A stretch of DNA of 64,000 bases, taken from positions 36,628,826-36,692,825 of the forward strand of contig JAJEKV010000001.1 of NCBI GenBank assembly GCA_021234155.1. Reading direction: 5' to 3'. A model generated the notes under the pieces. The model did not search any database, was not told where the DNA came from, and saw only the letters and a list, made by a program, of their open reading frames with translations. The position numbers were made by a program, and so were the translations under genes. Source of the stretch: Isoetes taiwanensis (Eukaryota; Streptophyta; Lycopodiopsida; Isoetales; Isoetaceae). The number at the start of each line of letters is the position of its first letter. Position 1 is the first letter of the stretch. This document shows, piece by piece, positions 35,541-47,869 of this stretch.

Positions 35541-38500
35541 TCATTTTGCATGTATTCCTAGCATAAACCTGAACTTATCAAACTTAAATTGTGGCAAGGC
35601 TTTAGTCAGTATGTCTGCTGTCTGCTCCTGTGTCTTCACATATTCAACTGCAATAACCTTTTTGGCAACCTGTTCTCTGATAAAATGCATGTGAATCTCG
35701 ATGTGCTTGGTTCTCTGGTGCATGACTGGATTTCTAGTGATAGCTATACAGCTTAAGCTATCACTTAATAATACAGTGGGATTGATTTGACTTACCCCTG
35801 ACTCATTAAGCAATCTCCTTGCCCATACTATCTCTTTAGCAGCCAATGTTGTTGCAGCATACTCTGCTTCAGCAGATGACATTGCTATGCTATTTTGTTT
35901 CTTTGATTTCCAAGCAACTGACCCTCCAGCCAGCATTAAGGTAAATCCTGATGTTGATTTCCTTTGATCTAGATCAGAAGCCCAATCTGCATCACAATAG
36001 GCTTGTAGTTGCAATTGATTATTAGAGAAGCAAATACCTTCCTCTTGAGTCCCTTTAAGAAATCTTAGAACTCTCTTAGCAGCTATCCAGTGAGTCTTCC
36101 CTGGATCATTGGAATACCTGCTTAATAAACTAACAGAGAATGCAATGTCAGGACATGTGCAATTTGCTACGTACAAAAGACAACCTATTAGTTCTCTGTA
36201 TGGAACATTTGCCATTTCATCAACTTCAATCTCTGTTTTAGGACACATGTTAGCTGAAATGTTGTGCCCTGTCACAAGAGGAGTAGCAGCACTATTGCAA
36301 CTTGTCATTCCAAATCCGTTAAGAATATTTTGTATGTTTATTGCCTGGGTAAGAACAAGTTTTCTTTCACTTCTGTTTCTTGTAACTTCAATCCCTAAAA
36401 ACCTCTTGAGCTCTCCAAGATCTGTCATCTTGAATTTGGACTTGAGAACTTGTTTGCAGTCATTTAGACATGTGATGTCATTGGCTACCATAATGCAATC
36501 ATCTACATACAATGCGATGATGCAAAAATTCTGTTTGTCCTTGAAGAAATATATATTTCCATCACTCTCAAGTTTTGTAAATCCACTTGTTCTCAAAAAA
36601 CTGTCCATGCACTTATACCACTCTCTAGGGGATTGCTTGAGCCCATAAATTGCTCATTTCAATTTCCAGACCATTCCTGTACCATGTTCAAATCCTTCTG
36701 CTTGCTGCATGAATATATCTTCTTCAAGTTTTGCATTCAAAAATGCTGTACTAACATCCATGTGGTGAATTTCTAAATCATTTGACTAGCATATGCCAAG
36801 AGAATTATGAGACTTGCAAGTTTCACTATCGGAGAGAATGTTTCATTATAATCCAACCCCTTTTTCTGTGAGTATCCCTTTGCCACAAGTCTGGCCTTGT
36901 ACACTGTTGATTTCCCATCTGCTCCAAGTTTGTTTTTAAAAATCCACTTACTTGCAACCACATTTCTCCCTTCTGGTCTCTTTACCAATTCATAAGTTTC
37001 AGTCCTCTTAAAGGCATTTAGTTCTTCTTCCATGGCCTGTCTCCATTTTAAAGCATGTACACTGTTGATAGCATCATCATAACTCTGTGGCACATCTGGC
37101 TCTATGATAGCCATTATGATGGCTTCTGACTCTTCCTGAGTATTTAGCCTTCTACTTTTCCTTTCTTTGGTGCGTCCATAACTATTTACATTAACCCTTG
37201 CCTCCTCCATTAATTTTTCAGCTTCCGTTTTCCTTTCTTTCTTTGGACCTTTTTCATTTATTGTTTCTTGTGCTCCTGAATCCTCAATGCCTTCAAGTTC
37301 GGGTTCTAAGTTTTCAGCCCTGTTTTGTTCATTTCCAACTAATGCTTGCTCATTCCTTGAATCACCATTATCTAAATCAACAAATGTGACTTGTTATGTT
37401 TTGTTGAGCTGTCCATTCTCCTTTCATTATACAGCTGGTTCTCAATAAAGTACACATCTCTACTCACCATAACTTTTTTTCGTGCAGGATCATAAAGCTG
37501 ATATCCCTTTGACAGCTCATCATAGCCAATTAGATAACATTCAAGTGCTCGATCATCCAATTTTTTTCTTTCCTCTTCTGGAACTAGTACATAAGCAAGA
37601 CAACCATAAGCCTTAAATTTATCATAAGAAGGTTTGCTGCCATACCATAATTCATCTGGAGTTTTCCCATTAATACTTCTGGATGGCAGATTGTTTTGTA
37701 TGTCCACGGCAGTCTTGACTGCTTCTTCCCATAAGAAATTAGGTAACCCTGCATGTTTAATCATAGCCCTTACTGCATTGAGAATGGACCTATTTTTTCT
37801 CTCTGAAACTCCATTTTGTTGTGGTGTATGTGAGCATGTAACTTGTCTTCTAATCCCATTTTGAAAGCAATAATTGTTGAATCTGCCAGAAACAAACTCT
37901 CCTCCTCTGTCAGCTCTTAAACATTTTAGTTTCATACTTGTTTGTCTTTCAACTTCAGCTTGATACAATTTGAAAGCTTCAAAAGCTTGATCTTTGGTTC
38001 TCAATGTATAGCATTTGGTCTTTCTGGAAAAATCATCTGTGAATGTGATGAAATACCTTTTGCCATGTATACTTCTCACATTTAAAGGGTCACAAAGATC
38101 ACTATGCACAAGTTCAAGTAATTCTTTGGCTTTTTAGCCTTCTTGGGAAATGGAAGTCTGCTGGATTTCCCTTTAAAACAGCCAGCACAATTTAATTTTT
38201 CTTCTCCCTTAATTTCTGCTATAATCTGCCCTTGTTTGATCATGAAATTTAAATTATTTAGATGTGTATGCCCTAACCTTTCATGCCACAATTTGATTGT
38301 TGGAGTCATAACAGCATTTATTGTGTCATGAACATTATTGTGAAATGCAAAAAGTCTGCCAACTCTTTTTGCCAAAAATTTAACTTCATCATTCAAAAGC
38401 ACTTTGCATTGATGAGTTTCAAAATGTACATGATAACCCAAATCCACCAACTGTGTTACAGAAATTAAGTTTCTAACTAAATTAGGCACACACAGTACAT

Positions 38501-39757
38501 TCTCTAGAATGACTGGATTTCCTTTAAGATCAAAAATTTCTAACAATCCTGCTTGATCCACCTTCTGCAGATTGCCATCACCCATCTGCACATAGCTTGA
38601 ACTTTTGTGGATCTTTTCCTTGAGCATAGAAGGTGATTTGATCACGCTTCTCTCAGCTCCACTATCTAGGACATACAAATTTTCAACATCTTTTAGTTTA
38701 CAATCTGAAACAACTGCTAATAATTTAGGATGCCTTACCTCAGCATTTTCATCAAGTTTCTCTTCTGGTTCAGTGTTCTTTTCAGTGGCAACATTTAGTT
38801 CAATGGATCTGCCCCTTCCTCTACCTCGAGTTGCTCTCCCTCTAGCATTGTAACCTCTGCCCCTGCCAGCTTTAGCCACATTTCCTTCTTGTCTTTTTGA
38901 AAAATCTCTTGGACTTGAGCAGTTAGAAGCAACATGACCAAATCCTTCACAATTGTAGCATTTGTTTCCTTTATTTCTTTTAGGACAGTTTGCTTTGAGA
39001 TGACCATAAGCATTACAAATAAAACAAGGACCCAGCTTACCTTGTCCTCCTCGTGTCTTTCCTCCAGAAGCATACAAAATCTCACTTGGCTCCTCTTCAT
39101 TTTCTGCAGTCAAGTTGTGTTGCTCCAATTCTGTTTTTATCATACTTTCAGCATCCTCCCTACTCTTAGCTACATTCCTAACCAAGGTAGACAGATTTTT
39201 ATACTTGGAGAATGCTCTTGCCAATGATAAAACTTGAGGTCAGCAATGACATTATCAAACTTCTCAAAGAAGTCTTTGATATCTTCACCATCTTTGTACC
39301 TCAGCTCTCTCAATTCCTTGTCTAAAACATCCAATTGAGAGGAGGTTTTAACCTGGTAGGTCTTCAACAAATAAGACCACATTTCCTTTGGGGATAATCC
39401 CCTCATTCTCAAGAGAATACTGGAACTCAGTTTACTCTTGATAACTGCCTTTGCTTCCAAAACCTTTGCCCTTTTAGAGGCATCTGATGAATCACTTGTC
39501 ACCTCTGTGGAGCTAGATCCTCCACCTACAGCCTTGACTGGACTTCCAGCAGTGCCTGAAGCTGCTGCACTAGCATAAGTTTTTCCTTTACTGTTAATTG
39601 GACTGGTCACAGCACCTTGCTCTTCATCTTCTATAATTTCCCATAAGCCTTCTACTCTCAATACCTCTTCAATCTTCTCCTTCCAGACTTGGAATCCAGA
39701 ACCTCCTTTGTATACATCAATACCACTTAGAAGTGTTGCTCCCAATCTGCTAGCCAT
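35541..39757 (-). pseudogene. Copia-2 gag-pol, frameshifted
   Basis: gag starts with an ATG at 39757 (MASRLGATLLSGIDV). The reading continues as five open pieces in changing frames: gag (to 39170), gag C-terminus with CCHC knuckles CFICNAYGHLKANC and CYNCEGFGHVASNC plus protease DSGAERSVIK and pre-integrase (38082-39224), integrase (37372-38109; SDLCD, DDFSR, ADRGGEF), reverse transcriptase front (36773-37210) and reverse transcriptase back with YVDD plus RNase H (35541-36608). The frame changes are near 39230, 38110, 37300 and 36700. All domain signatures are present, so it is a broken copy of a complete element. Confidence 0.92.
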
Positions 39758-39767
39758 GATGAATTTA

Positions 39768-39779
39768 GCTCTGATACCA
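39768..39779 (-). promoter_or_regulatory. Primer-binding site of Copia-2
   Basis: Reads TGGTATCAGAGC on the minus strand, two bases from the 5' LTR end at 39782. Confidence 0.93.
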
Positions 39780-39781
39780 AA

Positions 39782-40338
39782 TGAAGTTAGAAACAATCAA
39801 TATCAGTCCATCATTACATTTCCAATGTCAATACATATTATCAAAGCTTTATATTTAGCACTTGTTCTCATTGCTATTCATTGAACGAATAATCACATAA
39901 CCATTAGAACAATCATAGTAATTTACTGTAGCAATGGCTTTTCTCCATTCGACTATTCACATTGTTCTAAGACATATTATTGAGCAAACCTTCTTGTTTG
40001 TATTAGGTCGGATCCGGCACAAGAGAGTGTCGGACCAATCTGCAGGTACATATTAAAAGCTTAGCAGTCCGTCGGTGTAGCAGTACCGATCGGATCCTAA
40101 CTGTGCTGGCTCGAATAATCGAGACCAGCTTAAAATAGACTGGTCAAATGTTTTTCTATCATGCAGGTTAAATCCCGTTAAGAATAAAGGGCTTTTAAAC
40201 CATTAAGATTAAATGCCCTTCAACCATTGAAAACATTTCAACCATTGAACTTATTCTTTGTCCCAACCTTATGCCAGTCTTCTGTAAGTTCCAGGTATAC
40301 TCGATGGCACCATATCATGACATGAATTTCTTACAACA
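39782..40338 (-). repeat. Copia-2 5' LTR (557 bp)
   Basis: Upstream LTR in element orientation. It borders the AGAAA target duplication at 40339-40343. Confidence 0.95.
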
Positions 40339-40430
40339 AGAAAAGCTCAAAGGGTAGTGATACGAGAAGCACAGCAGTCAACTCTAAGGGAGAGACAAGT
40401 GCTGTTGCATGTGCCACTTTTGATGCCAAA
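40339..40430 (+). pseudogene. Copia-3 gag, continuation after the nested insert
   Basis: Continues the gag frame of 34.1-34.8 kb with KKSSKGSDTRSTAVNSKGE and ends in an A-rich stretch. The rest of Copia-3, including pol and the 3' LTR, is missing, so it was truncated. Confidence 0.8.
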
Positions 40431-41930
40431 AAAAAAAGACAATGAAAATAGTCATGCACGTATTGCCTTTAAAAAAAGAAAATAGAAAATAGTTTATAGA
40501 ATCTGTTCACAACCTATAAAACAACAGGGGATTGGCCTGATCGAGTCTGAGAGGAACTTTGATAGGGATGTTCTTAAGGCAATCTTCTTCTATTAGCACA
40601 TCTCCAAGGTAGACACTGTAGCTTGTTCAAGCCAAACATCATAAATATTGATATTGCTGATTATGGACTCAATTGAATTCATGTTAGATAGTAACTCCAG
40701 GCCAAGAACTACATCATTGATTAGGAAGCAGAGGCTAAGAGTTGGAAACAATTCTTTCTTTGTCAACATCAGAATCGGAATCCAGATGTGTTCTTTCAAG
40801 TGTACACTGTACTGGTTGATGTTGTGTCATACTCAGGTGTGATGGCTTGTATTAGAACCTGCTGCATATGTGCTGAAATATATATTTTTAGTGCTTCACT
40901 GTTGATGTGAAGGTGTTCATTGAATTCATAATCTGCTACATTCAAATCAACTTCATTCATCCTTAAAAATTATAAACTCTTAGCTTTTTTTTGAATATCT
41001 TGGACTGCTAACCCTTTCAGAGTTGTGCTTTGCAGATGAGGGGTTCCTTTTTGAGTTGTGCTTTGCAGATGATGGAGTCCTTTATTTCTTTGTTGGTGTC
41101 ACATTTCCTCCTTTTGTAGCTCTCCTCTTCCTAATGCTTGTTGGTGTCACTGCAACCTTAGATTCTTCCATGTTGATGGTGTTGGCAGGTATTTTAAGCA
41201 TTTGAGCTTCTTTATTTGCTGCAGATAGGACTCCTCCTCCAATTTTTTCAATAGCATTTTTTGAAGGAATGGGACAAAACTATGATGTGTCCACTCCGAG
41301 TTTAAATTTTCATTGTGGATTGTGGGTTGTGTAAGGCATAAGACAAATGTCACAAAAACCATAACTAATCCCAGACAATCGCAACCGCATATATGGAATA
41401 TTTTATAGCAGATTATATTCAAAACAAATCGAGGCCTTCTATACGTCACTCCATCCTCCAACAAGAGGGTTGCCCCCTATGGGCAAGCCAATGAGCATCT
41501 AAGAAGCCACAACAAAGGCAACCCCTTTCTATTTGGATTCTTTCAATTTCTCAGTAGCCTCTTCCACTTCTTTTCAGTATCCATCTAAGTCTTTTCTGAA
41601 GCTCGGGATTGCTTAACCCTCTCACCTGCTTCATTCAATTGCAATTTTAGCCTCACCATAATTGTGCCTAACGTGACTAGATTGTTTTCCATAGTTGCGA
41701 TATAGATCAGCCGTGCAAAGTGGATATGGAGTTTGTACAGAGATTAGGTTTCGTAAGATGTGCCCTCTTTTTTTATTATGAAGACAGTTCCAGGGTTACT
41801 GCAAGGGTGTTGGCTACTGCGGCCTTAACCCTTTCTTAAAATTTCGAGACCATATAGTTACAACAGTCCAATTAATTTAATACTTGTCTGGATCCTCCTT
41901 TATATGCAAAAAGATAGTAAATTATTATTA
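40431..41930. other. No identifiable gene
   Basis: An open stretch of 68 codons on the minus strand at 40593-40799 has no recognised match. A 20-base motif (GAGTTGTGCTTTGCAGATGA) occurs twice near 41020-41072. A GGGTTGCCCCCTATGGGC motif is at 41466. I see no confirmed feature. Confidence 0.45.
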
Positions 41931-42040
41931 ATTTTTTTTTGAAGGACGACAAGCTTTATTCACCAACTAAAAACCAGAGCAACATAGACAGGATTATAAC
42001 CCCAGTGGACAAACCGATCCAACTGAGCACAACCACCTGC

Positions 42041-43249
42041 CTATGCAAAAGAATGAATCTGAAGGTAAGTATGCCAGATCAGTACTTTCTTCTCTTGATC
42101 AAGAGAGGAACAATTGTAAGCCATAACAATTTTATTTTGCGCCCACTGAAGAACAATCTCATCTGCAGTATCTACGCTCTTAAAGATAAACAACCTCCTT
42201 CTCTTCCAGATTGACCATAAAAGCCAGCCACATGCGAGATGAAAAGCTCGTTTCCGTTGTTTGGGCCAAGCATCAGGATAGATAGCAAGCAAAATTTGCT
42301 GGCTAGAAAGAGACGTGCCAAATAGGGTCAACAACCAAGACCATGCCTGCCGAAGCCGCTCACACAAGAAAAAACAATGCTCAATACTCTCAACCCTTTG
42401 CTGGCATAAAGAACAAAGCTCTGAAATTCGATTATCCATTTTATGGACTAACCTGTTGACTCTGAGGCATCTATGGATCACTTGCCACCACAAAACTACT
42501 ACTTTGGGATGAAGCAACTTATCCCATACCCATATCCAAACACTTTTCCATTGTGGCTGAGGGACCTGAAGATGCCACCTATTAGATGGAGGCAGGATTT
42601 CAGAATGCAAGAGCAATTTATACACAGAAGACACAAACCGCCCTGGCTGGATATCCTGATGGCAACCCCATACGACTACCTCAATCTGTGGACCAGAATC
42701 CTGTGGCAACAATGCAAAGAATATGATTCCGTTACTCGTCCCATCTGTACAACAAGAACTTTGTTCTAAATGCTTCCCATGACATGAGATGACCAGACTC
42801 ATACCAAACTGCAATAGTGCTGATAATCGTTGTTGTGTCTTTGGATGAACAATCACACTAAGAGGCACATTATCTGGAGTGTCCTGCAAAGGAATCCACC
42901 AGCATGGAGTGGACAATTGAAGACATGCCTCAGGATTAATATGGAAAAGAGATCTGACAGTGCCCCACGCAGCAAGCAACCCCTTTAGAAAGGGAGAAGC
43001 ATTAGGATACGGATGCATATGATAAAGCAAAGCCCAAGGAAGGAGGGGCTTAATGGTGGCCTTATGAAATGGGAGACAATCTTTGAATCGACCGCACCAA
43101 CAACCTCGGGCCGGAGAATCATCCTTACCAATGAAAATCCTCCAAATGAACTTTGATATCATCACCTTGCTTTGGAGGTGAAAATCCAACATACCAAGAC
43201 CACCAGCTGCCTTAGGTCTAATGCATTTCGCCCAAGCTACCTTGACCAC
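42041..43249 (-). pseudogene. LINE-A copy 3 C-terminal region with zf-RVT
   Basis: 402 codons open. It starts MVKVAWAKCIRPKAAGGLGM, runs through the tryptophan-rich WIWVWDKLLHPKVVVLWWQV and the Cys/His cluster CSLCQQRVESIEHCFFLC, and ends in the 3' UTR. This is the template I used to judge the inversion in LINE-A copy 2. Confidence 0.9.
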
Positions 43250-43408
43250 TGCTCCTAACTCATTTCCACCTTAAATAAAATTTCTGACGATACGTACAAT
43301 CTCCTCCATCTTACACTGTGGAGCTAATAGAGCAGACGCCATGTAGACATGAGTATTACTAAGAACACATTTAGCTACAAAGTGATTCTAGGGCATGGAC
43401 AGGTTTAG

Positions 43409-44212
43409 TCAGATTCCACCAAAACAAGTGCTTTTGCAACCCACTAATGATTTCATCCCAAGCATCCAAGCGTAGACATGAATTCCAACTGGGATACCAA
43501 GCAACTTTGTGGTATTGCCATGCAGAAGAATCTTCCATGGATAGTCCAAAATACAGGGAGGGATGGGACTGTCTAACGTCCACAAAGCTGTACATTTTTG
43601 CCACCCTACAAGAACTCCTGATGCTAAGGAGAATGTGTCTAATAATAGCTTAGCATTATGAAGATTCTCAGCCTCGGCAATTAGGAACAAAAAAGTGTCA
43701 TCGGCATATTGGTTACATACCTCTTGAGAACCATCGTCCATTGGGAGGCCTTGAATAACGCCATCTTGGGTAGCCACGGAGAAGATCTGGGATAATACTT
43801 CTGCCACAATTGTGAAAAGCAAGGGTGCTAAGGGACAACCTTGCCGAATTCCTCTACCCACTACAAAAATCTCCGATGGCTCGCCCTGGAAAAGGACAGT
43901 AGATCTGGCTGATGTATGGAGCTTCATGACATTCCTTGTGAATGACTCCCCAAACCCAAGTGCAAGAAGACACTTCTCCAAGAAACCCCAATCAACACTA
44001 TCGTAAGCTTTAGCAAAATCAAGCTTAAGATACACTGCTCTATGACCCTGTAACCGGGCCCAATATATTCCTTCATATGCAGCAGCCACGTTGTTGAGAA
44101 TACAACGACGAGGGAGAAAGCCAGATTGTGTTGACGAGATAGCGTCAGCCAAGATGTCTCGGACTCTTTCTGCCAATGTCTTAGCAAAGATCTTGTACAC
44201 AGAGGAAAGCAA
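43409..44212 (-). pseudogene. LINE-A copy 3 reverse transcriptase
   Basis: 267 codons without a stop. They include the finger-palm motifs SSVYKIFAKTLAERVRDIL, TQSGFLPRR, LKLDFAKAYDSVDW and the catalytic YADD. The frame is lost at both ends: the N-terminal part of the domain (44.2-44.5 kb) has stops, and a frameshift near 43410-43600 separates it from the C-terminal zinc-finger region. Confidence 0.88.
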
Positions 44213-44699
44213 TGTAATAGGTCGCCAGTCAGAAATAGTCTTGGGTTCCTTGCTCTTTGGAATGAGAGAGATACAACCTCAGATTCAAAATCTTATCAAG
44301 GCTCCTAAATCTCGAAACTCACAAAAGGCATCATATATGTCATCCTCCAACCAAAGTCCCCAAGACTTACGAAAGAATTCAATAGGAAAGCCATTAAGAC
44401 CTGTGCATTTGTCCCTTTTCAAGAGAGTCACAAATTTGCTTTTAAGTCCTCCTTCACGATATTAGACACAAGAAGCAACCCTCGCTCTCGAAACAATGCG
44501 ACGACCTTAGTCAACACGGCCAATTGCATGTCCTTCCCGAAAGGGCAATGGGTGTCGTGCAAAAGAATGAAGAAAAGTGATGATAAAGATATCGCTTAAG
44601 ATTCACCGGATCGAGATAAGATTTATCCGGCAACACCAAAGACTGTATAGAAGTGGCGAAGTTTCCTTCTTCTTGCAGCCGCAAAAAGAACCGGTACAT

Positions 44700-45230
44700 C
44701 TATCTCCGCCCTTGAACCATCGCAACCCCCGCCTTCACTTTGGCTTCAGTAACTTTTACAGTTTCCATAACCTTGATCTGAGATAATAACTCCTTTTCTC
44801 TGACTCCACTAGTATGGCCACAAGCGCGGAGTACTTCTAATTCCTGGTACAATGCAGTCAATAGTCCACTAGCTTCAGCAGCTCTGACTCTCCCATATTC
44901 TTTTGCAAATGACTTCACTGCAGACAACGCTGCGACAACCCCAGACATGCCCCTACGAGGTGAGAAGGCCCGAGACCAAGCCCGACTACAGCCAAGTTTG
45001 AACTCCTCATCCTCCAAGTACTTGCAATTAAGCTTAAAGTAGGTCCTGGTAGGTCGATGACAATTAGCCACATCATTAGTTAGAAGTTGTGGATTATGAT
45101 CAGACACGGAGCTATCCAGAAGATTTGAGCGACGAAAATCCGCTAGCCGAGCAGCTGCACAAGTATTAAAGTATCCTCTATCATGCCTTGCATAAGCTCT
45201 GCCAGCTCCTGTCCACCCATTACACCACAT
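44700..45230 (-). pseudogene. LINE-A copy 3 endonuclease C-terminal part
   Basis: 176 codons with WCNGWTGAGRAYARHDRGYF and SVSDHNPQLL, as in the last third of plant L1 endonucleases, followed by a linker rich in charged helices. The N-terminal catalytic residues are outside the open stretch. Confidence 0.75.
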
Positions 45231-45244
45231 AAAGGACCGATCAC

Positions 45245-45900
45245 CATCAATCTCTATAAGCTGACCATCATGTAAAAGGCGTAGCCATTGTTCTCACTCG
45301 AATCCTTGCACCACTTCAGAGCCGCGACCACTTCTAAATTGTCTTCCTTACCTCCTTGTTCTTGAGGCCTTCTAGATAAAGCAAGCTCAGAAGTTCGCTT
45401 AGATCATCTTCGTGCTCGGGCCTGATCAAATCAATTGACATTTTTGCTGGAGTCACAACATTTGAGTTCCAAACCTCGTTCAAATCTGTTGGACTTATTT
45501 CATTGCACTGCACATTGCTTGATGTGAGCCCATGGGCACTCAACCCCTTATGATCTTAGAAATCCTCCAAGGTTAAACACTCCAAAAGGCCCAACCTTAC
45601 AAGAACATTTAACCTTAGCACTGAACCATTGAAACTAAAAAATTAGAGGGCATAGTTCAAAATTTCAAGAAAGGGAGCAAGAACATACTCTTGGAGCACT
45701 TTCTAACGCACTATTCGACCTCTGAGGATGATCTGGTTGTCATCTTTTGTCGAGTTTTTCGGGATAATAAACAAATTGGAGCGTTTCTTATGGGATCATG
45801 GCAAATTCGGAATGAAGTTTGGTGCCAGAATATGACGAAATATATATAGTAGACCAAAGATTTGTGAATTTTCTAGGCCTGACATGGCAGCAAATCATAA
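45245..45900. other. No identified gene
   Basis: A 69-codon open stretch on the minus strand (45334-45543) has no recognised match. The remainder is AT-rich and unassigned. Confidence 0.4.
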
Positions 45901-45924
45901 TTGATTCTAATCATCCTTTATCTT

Positions 45925-46915
45925 TGACGGGTGGTAAGAGGGTGTTGGGTGCCTTTTCTTGCACCCTATTAGCGAGTTTTCACCTTAGGATGACTTGGAG
46001 CGGGTTTAAAAGGCTTTTCTGACCCGAGCACTTAGAGTCAAGCCCATGTTCCCATATCAAATTCTTCTGCAGAAGACAGGGTTCTTACTTCTTCAGATGG
46101 TTGCGCTAGAAAGTCACATCATATACTATTAGAAAGTGGTCATTATAGAATACACTTGCCTTTCAAACCACACCTACACAATAACATAGGTATACAAGGT
46201 GTTAAAACATGCTAGAAGGAGAAACAAACTAGTAGGTTCTACAAATAGAATGTGCAGGAGGCAGGAACAGAGGTGCCCATAGGTAAACAATAATGCGAAC
46301 CACAATTACCTGAATCAGTACCTAGACGTATGCTTTCTAAGTAAGCTTTGGGAGGATAAAGATAGCACATTACAAAACTCAGATTAATCCCATGGTTGTC
46401 AGGGATCCACAACAGTATAAGTTGGCATATTTGCCCATGAAGAAGTGCAGAACGATTTCATCCATTTGCAAGAAGCGCACCGCTTAGAATTGACAGGCAG
46501 ATGGGCTCTGGAAGAACAAGAAGATAGAATCTGCCAATATTACCAACTAGGAGTTATTGAAGATCAGTGCCACAGGGCATTTGGGCCTATCGAAGTACGT
46601 TATACTGGGGTCATTACACCTAATCAACCGCAACATATGATGTTCAATATGGCTTCAGTGGGAGTACTGGCATACCTTCAGGAGGTAATGGACATGTTTT
46701 AATCCTTTGTCACTACACTAAAATGTATTACAAATCCATAAATTATTAATAAGCCTTTTACTGCTAAGGTTTTTCTCTCCTAAACCCTTCGGGGTGGGGG
46801 TTTTTATTCTTGGACAGTAATAGGTCATTGTGTTCTTTGTTTGGGTCCCATAGGCCTCTTTGATCTCCATGGACGAAAAGGTCAAATTCAATTCAAATGA
46901 AATATAAAAAATCAA
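45925..46915 (+). mobile_element. LINE-B copy 2, 3' relic
   Basis: Aligns with LINE-B copy 3 from GATGACTTGGAG (near 45990) through CCCATATCAAATT, and with copy 1 in the C-terminal zinc segment (DRICQYYQLGVIEDQCH, 46523-46575). The 3' UTR has the TTCGGGGTGGGGG stretch and a tail of CAAATTCAATTCAAAT near 46890. Stops and frameshifts are numerous. Confidence 0.68.
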
Positions 46916-47865
46916 TCTTACTCAACTTTTGCACCAGATCATTGTTATGAGTATGGTAGCTCGGGGGGAGTGGTCTTGGATGTTAGTCTTGATGGACTAG
47001 TATGGGTGCGTAAATTTGACAAAGTATTGGAAAAGCACGGCAATTAAATGGCAAGGAAACCTTACAATGCCTATGGTTTAAATAATATCTGTCAAGACAA
47101 GTTATTATTACCGTGTTAAATGTTATAGTAAGATAAACAGTAGAGCTATAAATCGATTTATGGGGTTAAAAGGGAACGAGAAATCTTTAAGGAGCGGATC
47201 TGATAAGGACAACTACAAAAACTATTGGGGAATGCTACAATAATTTGAGGACAATGGCGACCATTCTAGAACAAGTATACAGTAACAGCTGAACTAACAA
47301 ACTCGACAATGGAGGTGATGACCGCATCGAACCTGCTTCAGTTAGTCTTCAACGACTAACAAGTACCAGAAACAACCAATTCATATAGCTCGTAGATCCC
47401 TCCTGAATAATCAATGATCCAATTCTGACTCCATTAGAATCCTGCCTTAATCCTTGCCTGGAATAAAGAACTGTGTTTGATAATTTACTATTGCCTAATG
47501 CCTTACCATAAATTGCTAGTTCTTAGTACTAAGTGACCCGATTGGGCGATGAACTACCATTAATTGGTTATCTGGATAGATCTTTCTCTAATTTTGGCGA
47601 ACTGAAGTCTGACTGTAGGAGTTACTGGTGTAACGTTTGACACAAAGGATTTCTAAGCTAGTTTTGAAGGATTGACCAACATCTCATGGTTATTTGAGTA
47701 AGATAAGTTACTTGTCTTTTTTATTGCAAGTTGAGATTATTGATTACGGTTAATAGTTTGGCTGTAGAATTGTAGCAGTTTTACATGGATTCAGGATTGT
47801 TAGACCTTGTTTTATTTGAAGAAGTCCTGCAACAAGGCTTCTGAGATTTAAAAGGTTCGGATCAC
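46916..47865. other. No gene seen
   Basis: AT-rich stretch between two LINE-B relics. It may hold more decayed LINE-B sequence, but I could not read it. Confidence 0.4.
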
Positions 47866-47869
47866 CAGG

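Larger units (their letters stand above)
34848..40338 (-). mobile_element. Copia-2, full-length LTR retrotransposon nested in Copia-3
   Basis: Both 557-bp LTRs are present (34848-35404 and 39782-40338) with about ten differences between them by eye, roughly 2 percent, so the insertion is recent. It is flanked by a 5-bp target duplication, AGAAA (34843-34847 and 40339-40343). The primer-binding site is at 39768-39779 and a purine tract (AAGGGGAAG on the minus strand) lies at 35405-35413. gag and pol are related to Copia-1 but carry several frame changes, so the element looks non-autonomous despite its youth. Confidence 0.96.
41932..45240 (-). mobile_element. LINE-A copy 3, long but decayed
   Basis: L1-like LINE on the minus strand, ending in a T-run at 41932-41940. 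From its upstream end it carries the C-terminal part of an AP-type endonuclease (LDSSVSDHNPQLL, with the Ser-Asp-His motif), a broken linker, a reverse transcriptase piece at 43409-44212 (VYLKLDFAKAYDSVDW, RQGCPLAPLLF, YADDTFLF) and a C-terminal zf-RVT region at 42041-43249 (LCSLCQQRVESIEHCFFLCE). The endonuclease N-terminus is not seen, so the copy is 5'-truncated or broken there. Its 3' UTR differs from copies 1 and 2, so it is a related subfamily. Confidence 0.9.
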
